Positions 1 to 6,106 of a stretch of DNA of 15,024 nt are shown here, in pieces. Position numbers and translations under genes: made by a program. The stretch is from Sphingobacteriaceae bacterium (lineage in GTDB: Bacteria > Bacteroidota > Bacteroidia > B-17B0 > Aurantibacillaceae), in assembly GCA_025360355.1 (NCBI GenBank), contig JANYCL010000192.1, positions 1 to 15,024 of the forward strand, read 5' to 3'. Position 1 is the stretch's first letter. Each line of letters begins with the position of its first letter. The notes beneath the pieces are model-generated. The model was not told the DNA's origin. It saw nothing but the letters and a program-made list of their open reading frames with translations, and did no database searches.

Positions 1-53
1 CCCGCCGCATCATTTTAAAAGATGGTACATCGCAGGTGGATTACAGGGATTAG
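1..53 (+). CDS. Possible C-terminal end of a gene entering from the left edge
   Basis: In the third forward frame the window opens with a short reading frame encoding RRIILKDGTSQVDYRD, ending at TAG (51-53). The pattern 'R-I-I-x-L-K-D-G' resembles the extreme C-terminus of ABC-transporter ATPases of the LolD/MacB kind, in which a terminal strand ends in 'DRIIxLxDG'. That is the only reason for proposing a gene. No start, Walker motif or signature motif is visible because the rest lies outside the window. Another forward frame is open longer (to about position 89) but reads into the repeat and looks non-coding. This is a weak call from 16 residues. Confidence 0.25.
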   Translation, partial: RRIILKDGTSQVDYRD

Positions 54-68
54 ATCATCCGCATCTTC

Positions 69-206
69 ACCCTCATCCGTCTGCGTAGCAGACACCTTCT
101 CCCAAAGGGAGAAGGGAAACGAATCATTGTTCTTCCTATTCCGAAAGTAACTAAAAAATTCCCTCGCCCTTTGGGAGAGGGTGGTCGCGAGCGACCGGGT
201 GAGGGT
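69..206. repeat. Two-armed palindromic intergenic repeat (MITE/REP-like)
   Basis: Two arms of roughly 48 bases (69-118 and 159-206) are imperfect reverse complements separated by about 40 AT-rich bases. Both read, in mirror order, ACCCTCA-yCCG-(small hairpin)-CACCyTCTCCCAAAGGG-xGAxGGG. Each arm also folds on itself. The left arm contains the hairpin GTCTGCGTAGCAGAC (79-93) and the perfect palindrome CCTTCTCCC-AAA-GGGAGAAGG. The right arm contains GGTCGCGAGCGACC (183-196) and a near-perfect CCCTCGCCC-TTT-GGGAGAGGG. The small hairpins differ in sequence but keep their pairing, which is what a structured repeat family would show. It lies just past the 3' end of the minus-strand operon, where it could also halt transcription. 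No reading frame for a transposase is present, so any mobility would be in trans. Confidence 0.8.
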
Positions 207-220
207 AAAATCTGTAAAGT

Positions 221-901
221 TTATTCGGAGCCGACGATCACCGAAGCCAGATCAGCAACATTCACGCTCTCTATCGGATGTTTTGTGTTTTGTAAAGTGT
301 AACGCTTCGCTCCAACTATTTTTGATGCTGCGTTATTTGTTTCCTCTACTCCAACCATTGTATCACCATCTGCTAAACCAATGAGTACTTTGTTTTTCAC
401 TTTAGAAAAAATTTCTGCGTTCAGTAAATTATTATTTCCGAGAGCGATCATCATTTCAGATGTTCTCTTTAATAATAATTCCCAATCGTTACCATGACGT
501 TTTTGTAAAGCTTCAGCAAACTTCGGAACCTTTTCTTTTATAGTATTTGCATCCAACATTTTTATTTCTTTCGATGAGATCTCCGGACTCCATTCAAATT
601 TTGTTCCGAGAGTAATAATATTTCCTAACAATCCCGGCTTTTGTGAAGCAAGATATAAAGCAACATATCCTCCCATACTATAACCAAAAACAACGGGACG
701 GATCAAATGTGTTTTCACCACAAATTCCAATAACTCCTCTGCAAATTGTTCAATCCCAAAATTATTTTGAAATTGAGTTTGTCCATGTCCTGAAAAATTA
801 AATGAATATCTTTGATAACCGTTAGTTAAAAGTTCTTTTGATAAAAGTTCTAACTGATCAGAAGCGCCAATTGCGCCGTGTAATAAAATAATGGATCTCA
901 T
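221..901 (-). CDS. Alpha/beta-fold hydrolase
   Basis: This is a small cytoplasmic hydrolase of 226 residues without a signal peptide. The N-terminal LLHGAIG (residues 6-12) supplies the oxyanion-hole HG. The nucleophile elbow GYSMGG places Ser75. The acid is probably Asp180, in the strand-loop LADGDTMV (Asp178 is the alternative), and the histidine is His208 in the motif TKHPIES. The segment between about residues 105 and 155 forms a short helical cap. The substrate cannot be read from the sequence; this fold includes esterases, thioesterases and C-C hydrolases. The start lies 8 bases after the stop of the flavin-dependent enzyme, so it should be the last gene of that operon. An acyl ester or thioester made by its neighbours would be a reasonable substrate, but that is inference. 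Family call secure, function open. Confidence 0.9.
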   Translation of the reverse strand: MRSIILLHGAIGASDQLELLSKELLTNGYQRYSFNFSGHGQTQFQNNFGIEQFAEELLEFVVKTHLIRPVVFGYSMGGYVALYLASQKPGLLGNIITLGTKFEWSPEISSKEIKMLDANTIKEKVPKFAEALQKRHGNDWELLLKRTSEMMIALGNNNLLNAEIFSKVKNKVLIGLADGDTMVGVEETNNAASKIVGAKRYTLQNTKHPIESVNVADLASVIVGSE

Positions 902-909
902 TTAAATGA

Positions 910-2310
910 TCAGAAAAGACTTTTGTCGTAAACAACTTCTTCTGTCATCACGCCGTACATCTCTTCAAACAATTCTCCGCAAGAAGCTTCCGGCTGATAA
1001 TCCTTTGTATGTTTTATAAGGTTCTGAAATTTAGCAACCGTTTTTTGGTCACGCATCATGTCAATGAAATCAGAATATTTTTTTGAGTTTTTGAAAAAGT
1101 CGCCGGATAATAAATAATGGAAGATGGCATACACAGCTTCTGTTTGATTATAATCCAGAAGTTTTTCAGGATTTCCCATGTTCGAGAAATTTATGATCTC
1201 AGGACTATAAAATAATTTTACGAATTTCTCAATAAGAGCAACCGCACCATTTATATTCTCATATGTATCTAATAATGGCTGTTCATTTCCATTGGTAAGT
1301 TTTTCATACAAAGCATCCGAAACTAATTCCGCACTATACATCCCGACAAAAATTCCGCTGGAAAAAATTGGATCTAAAAATGCACCTGCATCTCCAACTA
1401 ATGCATAATTCGATCCCAGCTTCTTTTCACTGTAATAAGAATAATCACCATTGATCTGAACTTTGTGATCTAAATTAGCACCCGACAATAATTTTTTCAA
1501 AGCCGGTGAATCTTCTATTTCCTCAAAATAAAGTTCTTTCTTCCAGTCTTCCGCTCCGCTTTTTTGAATTCGCTCTTTTGTTTTCTTCAGGTAACTGTTA
1601 TTGATCACAACACCAACACTTAAATGATCTTTACTAATTGGAATAACCCAGACCCATCCTTTTTTCTCTTCACCACCCAAATAAATTATTTTTATCACAC
1701 CTTGCTTCAAAGGAATATCATAATTTGCTTTCGACCAATGCGACCAAATTGCAACTCTGTCGAGATCCTTAACGGCTTTTTTTACTCCCATTTTACTGGC
1801 GAGAAAAGTGCTTAAACCACTCGCATCAATTAAAAAACGAGCCTGAAAAGTATTTGAATTATTTTCTTTGTCTACAGCCTGAACTTCAACTATTCCATCA
1901 GGCTTATCTAGTATTACATTTTTTACAATTACTTCTTCTCTTACTTCGGCACCTTTTTTTCTGCTGTTATCCAATAACATTTTGTCGAACAACGAACGCT
2001 TTACATGAAACGAAAGATAACTCTTATCATTCAAAACATTTTTAAAACACCATAACGAACCTCTGATGCCATCGCTATTCACAAAATGGACACCTGGTTT
2101 ACGTGGAGATATTCTTGCTAATTCATCCACTACACCCAAACGCACTAACGAAGGATAGGAAGCGGGAATTAAAGATTCACCAATATGTTCTCGTGGAAAT
2201 TTTTCTTTTTCAAGAAGCAATACTTTAAGTCCTTTCTCAGATAATAAAGCTGCAGCTGTTGAACCTGATGGTCCGCCTCCGATAATAATTACATCATATA
2301 AATTTTCCAT
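910..2310 (-). CDS. Flavin-dependent halogenase-like FAD monooxygenase
   Basis: This 466-residue flavoprotein belongs to the group holding FAD-dependent halogenases and geranylgeranyl-reductase-like oxidoreductases. An N-terminal Rossmann motif GGGPSG (residues 11-16) binds FAD, followed by HIGESL (42-47), DASG (162-165) and GDAGAFLDPIFSSG (306-319). Two features point to the halogenase branch. The GWxWxIP motif is intact as GWVWVIP (218-224), and FLDPIFSSG fits the FxxPxxSxG motif of flavin halogenases. Lys71 in the segment SPRKPG sits where alkyl/phenol-type halogenases have their catalytic lysine. Related enzymes need FADH2 from a separate flavin reductase, and none is in the window. It follows the crotonase-like gene by 30 bases and precedes the hydrolase by 8. 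Bacteroidota carry related proteins in pigment (flexirubin-type) clusters, but no polyketide or carrier-protein gene is visible here. A non-halogenating monooxygenase or reductase remains possible. Confidence 0.85.
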   Translation of the reverse strand: MENLYDVIIIGGGPSGSTAAALLSEKGLKVLLLEKEKFPREHIGESLIPASYPSLVRLGVVDELARISPRKPGVHFVNSDGIRGSLWCFKNVLNDKSYLSFHVKRSLFDKMLLDNSRKKGAEVREEVIVKNVILDKPDGIVEVQAVDKENNSNTFQARFLIDASGLSTFLASKMGVKKAVKDLDRVAIWSHWSKANYDIPLKQGVIKIIYLGGEEKKGWVWVIPISKDHLSVGVVINNSYLKKTKERIQKSGAEDWKKELYFEEIEDSPALKKLLSGANLDHKVQINGDYSYYSEKKLGSNYALVGDAGAFLDPIFSSGIFVGMYSAELVSDALYEKLTNGNEQPLLDTYENINGAVALIEKFVKLFYSPEIINFSNMGNPEKLLDYNQTEAVYAIFHYLLSGDFFKNSKKYSDFIDMMRDQKTVAKFQNLIKHTKDYQPEASCGELFEEMYGVMTEEVVYDKSLF

Positions 2311-2340
2311 GAAAAATAATTTATAAAATAAATTTACAAT

Positions 2341-3099
2341 TTAAGCCTTCGCTTTAAATTTATTGATCGCATTAATAGTGAATTCAGATAACACCAAAGT
2401 GCCGCTCATGCCTGCACGTTCAATTAATAATTGATCCCAATGTTCTGTTCCTTCCCACATTACTTTTTTTAACATGGACATGGCTTCGGGATTGCTGGTT
2501 GCTAATTTTGCAGCAAGTGTTTCAATTCCTTTATCCATTTCGCCAATGGAAGAAAACAATTCCGCATACAATCCTTTTTCTTTTGCCCATTGCGCAGTTT
2601 GCCATTCTGTTGCGTTAATTGTCAATTGACAAAAAGCGGAAGTCCCAACTTTACGTTCAACTGCCGGACCAACAACAAAGGGACCGATACCAACAGCAAG
2701 TTCGCTTAATTTTACAGAAGCAGAATCAACGGCAAATGTATAATCTGCCGCAGATGCAATTCCTACTCCGCCGCCAACTGCTTTTCCCTGAACGCGTGCA
2801 ATAACAAACTTTGGCGCTTTACGCATTGCATTAATTACAGCAGCGAAACCCGAGAAAAAATTTATTCCTATTTCAATATCTTTAATGGCAATTAGTTCAT
2901 CGAAACTTGCGCCGGCACAAAATGCTTTTTCACCTTCACTTTTTAATACAATTACTTTTGCTGAATTATCCTTTCCTAATTTCTCAACCTCAGCTGCTAA
3001 ATTTTGCAATTGTGTTCCAGGCATTGAATTACTTTGTGGATGAAAAAAAGTAATGGTGCCAATTCCATTTTTTATTTCTGACTTTACAAAAGCTTCCAT
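2341..3099 (-). CDS. Enoyl-CoA hydratase/isomerase-family (crotonase) protein
   Basis: This 252-residue protein has the crotonase fold, whose members bind acyl-CoA and stabilise an enolate in an oxyanion hole. The first oxyanion segment is AFCAGASFDEL (residues 59-69) and the second is GKAVGGGVGIASAADY (105-120). HPQSNSM (20-26) matches the usual N-terminal HPxxNS signature. Glu133 in LSELAVGIGPFVVGP aligns with the first catalytic glutamate of enoyl-CoA hydratase (rat Glu144). The position of the second glutamate (rat Glu164) appears to be Cys157 in SAFCQLTIN, so ordinary hydration is uncertain. Isomerase, decarboxylase or dehalogenase-type chemistry is possible. The start codon is separated from the pdhC stop by one base, implying translational coupling, and the halogenase-like gene follows after 30 bases. 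Fold certain, reaction unknown. Confidence 0.92.
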   Translation of the reverse strand: MEAFVKSEIKNGIGTITFFHPQSNSMPGTQLQNLAAEVEKLGKDNSAKVIVLKSEGEKAFCAGASFDELIAIKDIEIGINFFSGFAAVINAMRKAPKFVIARVQGKAVGGGVGIASAADYTFAVDSASVKLSELAVGIGPFVVGPAVERKVGTSAFCQLTINATEWQTAQWAKEKGLYAELFSSIGEMDKGIETLAAKLATSNPEAMSMLKKVMWEGTEHWDQLLIERAGMSGTLVLSEFTINAINKFKAKA

Positions 3100-3100
3100 G

Positions 3101-4339
3101 TTAAATAAACATCATTACAGGATTCTCAATAAATGTTTTTAGTGTTTGAAGAAATGCAGCACCTGTTGCACCATCAACACTACGATGATCGCAAGCAAGC
3201 GTTAACATCATTGTGTTTCCGGGAACAACGGCTCCATTTTTAACAACAGGAACTTGTCTAATTGCTCCAACAGAAAGTATGCATGACTCCGGCGAGTTTA
3301 TTATTGAAGTGAAGGATTCTATACCAAACATTCCTAAATTAGAAACTGTAAATGTATTTCCTTCCCAATCGTTAGGTTGTAATTTTTTTTCTTTTGCTCT
3401 TTTACCAAGATCTTTTGTTTCTGCTGCGATCTCAGAAAGTCCTTTTCCATCCGCAAAACGAATCACCGGAACTAACAGTCCATCTTCAACAGCAACTGCC
3501 ATTCCAATATGAATATGATGATTGATGCGGATCTTATCTGTCATCCATGAACTGTTCACGCGAGGATGTCTGCGTAATGCAGACGCACATGCTTTTATAA
3601 TTAAGTCGTTGTACGAAACTTTTACATCACTCACTTTATTAATTGCTTCTCTGCTTGAAATAGCACTGTCCATATCTACTTCTATATTCAAATAGAAATG
3701 CGGCGCACCATTTTTACTTTCTAATAAACGTTTGGCAATTACCTTGCGCATTTGCGATGCAGGTTCATCAGTATAACTTTCAACACCAACAAAATTTGAT
3801 TTTGTTCCGCCGCCGCCTTTGTAATTTTCAATATCAGATTTTACAATCCTTCCGCTATCACCACTACCACTTACATTTTTTATGTCAATTCCTTTTTCTT
3901 TTGCCAAGACTTTAGCAAGAGGAGAAGCTTTTAATCTGCCGTTGTTATTTGAATTTGTTTCAACTTTTTGGGTCTCGACTACGCTCGACGTGACAGAAGT
4001 AGTTTTATTTACAGCTACTGTTTCTTCTGTCTTAACTTCTTCTTTTTTCTCTTCTGTTTTTGGCGCAGTAGCTTCTGCTAATATTTTTGAAATATCTTCT
4101 CCTTCTTTTCCTAATATTGCAATAAGTCCATCAACAGGAACACTTTGTTTTTCCTGCACACCAATGTGCAAAAGAACTCCATCTTGAAAAGATTCGAATT
4201 CCATGGTAGCTTTATCAGTTGCAATATCTGCTAATAATTCTCCGCTCTTTACTTTATCTCCAACTTTTTTGTGCCATTTTTCAATAACGCCATCCGTCAT
4301 TGTATCACTTAATTTGGGCATACGAACTACTTCAGCCAT
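3101..4339 (-). CDS. pdhC: Pyruvate dehydrogenase complex dihydrolipoyl acetyltransferase (E2)
   Basis: E2 transfers the acetyl group from the lipoyl arm to CoA and forms the core of the pyruvate dehydrogenase complex. Residues 3-78 form a single lipoyl domain with the modified lysine Lys43 in DIATDKATMEF. A charged flexible linker (about 90-134) leads to the peripheral-subunit-binding domain (about 136-173, ending GSGDSGRIVKSDIENY), and residues 184-412 are the CoA-dependent acyltransferase domain. DHRSVDG (384-390) carries the catalytic His385 and Asp389. At 412 residues it is a typical short, one-lipoyl E2. The start lies 3 bases after the pdhA stop, so the two subunits are co-expressed. 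Part of the linker (residues 115-123, SVTSSVVET) is encoded by a palindromic repeat-like segment. Pyruvate is favoured over branched-chain substrates because of the neighbouring E1 alpha and gene order. Confidence 0.95.
   Translation of the reverse strand: MAEVVRMPKLSDTMTDGVIEKWHKKVGDKVKSGELLADIATDKATMEFESFQDGVLLHIGVQEKQSVPVDGLIAILGKEGEDISKILAEATAPKTEEKKEEVKTEETVAVNKTTSVTSSVVETQKVETNSNNNGRLKASPLAKVLAKEKGIDIKNVSGSGDSGRIVKSDIENYKGGGGTKSNFVGVESYTDEPASQMRKVIAKRLLESKNGAPHFYLNIEVDMDSAISSREAINKVSDVKVSYNDLIIKACASALRRHPRVNSSWMTDKIRINHHIHIGMAVAVEDGLLVPVIRFADGKGLSEIAAETKDLGKRAKEKKLQPNDWEGNTFTVSNLGMFGIESFTSIINSPESCILSVGAIRQVPVVKNGAVVPGNTMMLTLACDHRSVDGATGAAFLQTLKTFIENPVMMFI
3568..3584. repeat. Hairpin within pdhC resembling the left-edge repeat core
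   Basis: GTCTGCGTAATGCAGAC has perfect 6-base arms and a 5-base loop. It shares both arms, and the first bases of the loop, with the hairpin GTCTGCGTAGCAGAC at 79-93. It lies within codons for the pdhC catalytic domain (about residues 252-258, around SALRRH), where the encoded residues look normal for the family. The match may therefore be chance constrained by codons. Confidence 0.4.
3971..3997. repeat. REP-like repeat segment inside the pdhC linker
   Basis: The 27 bases contain GTCTCGACTACGCTCGACG followed by TGACAGA. This core resembles the short semi-palindromic sequences (CGACTACGCTC type, often ending in TGACA) that are scattered between genes in many Bacteroidota genomes; that likeness is from memory. 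Here it sits in frame in the disordered linker of E2, encoding SVTSSVVET, and its higher GC content stands out from the AT-rich lysine, glutamate and threonine codons around it. It adds nine residues without disturbing either flanking domain. Confidence 0.6.
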
Positions 4340-4342
4340 AAT

Positions 4343-5356
4343 TTATTCTTGAATAAAGGGATAATTTGGTTCTAAATAAACATCGTTATATAATTCGGAT
4401 GCTTCCGGATACGGACTTTCTTCTGCAAATTTTATTGATTCGTCTACTAATGCTTTCACTCTCTCCTCTGCTTTTTCAATTTCTGCATCATCGATCCATT
4501 TATTTTTTTTCAAAGTATCCAAAACTTTTTCAATCGGGTCTTGTTTTTGATATTCTTTGACTTCATCTTTTGTTCTGTATGTTTGCGCATCACTCATTGA
4601 ATGACCTTTGTAACGGTACGTTTTCATTTCTAAAAAAGTCGGGCCATCACCACGTCGTGCACGCGCTACTGCTTCTTCCATTGCTTCGTGAACTGCTTCA
4701 ACAGTTAAGCCATCAACAGGTTTACTCGGCATATCGTAAGCTAAACCTAATTTCCAAAGATCATGCACGTTACTGGTACGTTCAACAGAAGTTCCCATTG
4801 CGTACATGTTATTTTCTACAATAAAAACTACTGGCAATTTCCATGTCATTGCCATGTTAAAAGTTTCGTGCAATGCTCCTTGTCTAACAGCACCATCTCC
4901 CATTGAACAAACACAAACACTATCTGTTCCTTTATATTTTTCTGCAAATGCAATTCCTGCTCCTAGGGGAATTTGTCCGCCAACAATACCATGTCCGCCA
5001 ACAAAATTATGTTCCTTGCTAAAAATATGCATTGAGCCGCCTTTACCTTTACTGCATCCGGTAATTTTCGCATACATTTCCGCCATTACATATTTTGGAT
5101 GCATACCCAAACCAATTGGATGTGCATGACAACGGTAAGCTGTAATATGACTATCAGATTTTTTTGTTGCAGAAACCGTTCCGGCAACAATTGCTTCTTG
5201 TCCAATGTACAAATGGCAAAATCCTTTTATTTTTTGTTGCACATAAACTTGTCCGGTTTTTTCTTCGAACTTGCGCATCAACAACATTGATTCGTACCAT
5301 TTAAGGTATTGTTCTTTAGTGAACTTTAATTTTTTTTCTACTGCAGTTTTTGACAT
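4343..5356 (-). CDS. pdhA: Pyruvate dehydrogenase E1 component, alpha subunit
   Basis: E1 alpha, with E1 beta, decarboxylates pyruvate using thiamine diphosphate and acetylates the E2 lipoyl group. The 337-residue length is normal for a separate alpha subunit. The thiamine-diphosphate/Mg motif runs from GDGAVRQG (153-160) to ENNMYAMGT (181-189). YRCHAHPIGLG (74-84) and GGSMHIF (106-112) form further active-site segments, and the loop YRYKGHSMSDAQTYR (247-261) is the conserved mobile loop. The beta subunit (pdhB) is not adjacent, so it must be encoded elsewhere, an arrangement known in Flavobacteria. pdhC follows after 3 bases. The 67-base gap to cdd upstream holds a candidate promoter at 5379-5386. 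The ATG at 5356 is preceded by an AT-rich leader without a Shine-Dalgarno sequence. Confidence 0.95.
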   Translation of the reverse strand: MSKTAVEKKLKFTKEQYLKWYESMLLMRKFEEKTGQVYVQQKIKGFCHLYIGQEAIVAGTVSATKKSDSHITAYRCHAHPIGLGMHPKYVMAEMYAKITGCSKGKGGSMHIFSKEHNFVGGHGIVGGQIPLGAGIAFAEKYKGTDSVCVCSMGDGAVRQGALHETFNMAMTWKLPVVFIVENNMYAMGTSVERTSNVHDLWKLGLAYDMPSKPVDGLTVEAVHEAMEEAVARARRGDGPTFLEMKTYRYKGHSMSDAQTYRTKDEVKEYQKQDPIEKVLDTLKKNKWIDDAEIEKAEERVKALVDESIKFAEESPYPEASELYNDVYLEPNYPFIQE

Positions 5357-5378
5357 AGAAACAAGGAGTTAGCAGATA

Positions 5379-5386
5379 CAAAAATA
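5379..5386 (-). promoter_or_regulatory. Candidate Bacteroidota -7 box upstream of pdhA
   Basis: On the minus strand the eight bases read TATTTTTG, an exact match to the Bacteroidota -7 consensus TAnnTTTG. They end 22 bases before the pdhA ATG, giving a leader of roughly 15-18 bases. A clear TTG -33 element is not seen at the expected distance. It could give the pdhA operon expression independent of cdd. Such a match can occur by chance in AT-rich DNA. Confidence 0.45.
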
Positions 5387-5423
5387 GCAGAATTTAGGGA
5401 ATTTTCGTTAAACGTAAACGGCT

Positions 5424-5921
5424 TTATTTCAGATACTTATGGTTAAACATAAGTGGTAAAAGAGCGTTGATGCTATTCGCAGCATAAACATTGCCCGTTT
5501 CGCCCTGCATAATAATACGGATTGGCTTATTATACTTTGTTTCGTATTCGGCAATAACCTGACGGCACGCACCACAAGGTGTAACCGGACCTTCAATTAT
5601 TGTTTGTGCAGATTTACATGAAATAGCAATTGTTTTAACAGGAATAGAATTGAAATTTGCAGACGCACTAAAAATCGCGACACGTTCAGCACACAAACCG
5701 GAAGGATAAGCTGCATTTTCCTGATTGTTTCCTAATACAATTTCACCATTCTCCAATAGAACAGCCGCACCTACAAAAAAATTAGAGTATGGTGCATGTG
5801 CATTTTTTAGAGCTTCTTTTGCCTTTTTGATTAATTGATTATCCTCTTGCGATAAGTCTTTTTCAGACTCATAAACTTCAAATTCTGAAGTAATATTTAG
5901 TTTTGTAAACTTAGTGTTCAT
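5424..5921 (-). CDS. cdd: Cytidine deaminase
   Basis: This enzyme hydrolytically deaminates cytidine and deoxycytidine to uridine and deoxyuridine in pyrimidine salvage. The zinc site is complete: Cys77 and the proton-shuttling Glu79 in SGLCAER, and Cys116 and Cys119 in TPCGACRQ. The substrate-binding segment is APYSNFFVGAAVLLENGEI (43-61). It has all-cysteine zinc ligation as in the homotetrameric class. At 165 residues it is longer than the ~130-residue Bacillus type because of an N-terminal extension of about 27 residues. It lies 67 bases upstream of pdhA on the same strand. The two may share a transcript, although no biochemical link is evident and pdhA has its own candidate promoter. Confidence 0.95.
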   Translation of the reverse strand: MNTKFTKLNITSEFEVYESEKDLSQEDNQLIKKAKEALKNAHAPYSNFFVGAAVLLENGEIVLGNNQENAAYPSGLCAERVAIFSASANFNSIPVKTIAISCKSAQTIIEGPVTPCGACRQVIAEYETKYNKPIRIIMQGETGNVYAANSINALLPLMFNHKYLK

Positions 5922-6106
5922 GATCTAAAATTACTAAAAATTTAGTGGTTCCATCTGGTAAAAATTTAACAGTTCTAAAGGTAAAATACCTTCATAAATT
6001 CAGTCTAACCTATTTCTTAGATGCAATAATTTTATATCTTAGCCTACTTTTTTAAAACCCATGAAATGCGGAGCATTCGCAAATACCTTATTAAAACAAT
6101 AACTTC
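5922..6106. promoter_or_regulatory. Divergent intergenic promoter region with a small inverted repeat
   Basis: These 185 AT-rich bases separate cdd (leftward) from the first PD40 gene (rightward), so promoters for both must lie here. TACTTTTT (6045-6052) is a near match to TAnnTTTG for the rightward gene, and TAATTTTA on the minus strand near 5926-5933 is a near match for cdd; both lack the final G. A perfect inverted repeat AAGGTA-AAA-TACCTT (5978-5992) sits near the middle and could be an operator or simply a small hairpin. No short coding sequence is convincing. Confidence 0.4.

Noticed and set aside
181..384. Plus-strand open frame of 67 codons at the repeat's right arm
   Set aside because: It starts in the palindromic repeat and runs antisense into the 3' part of the hydrolase gene, with no family resemblance.
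4806..5129. Plus-strand open frame of 107 codons
   Set aside because: Antisense of pdhA, whose own motifs and length are complete; no independent coding signal.
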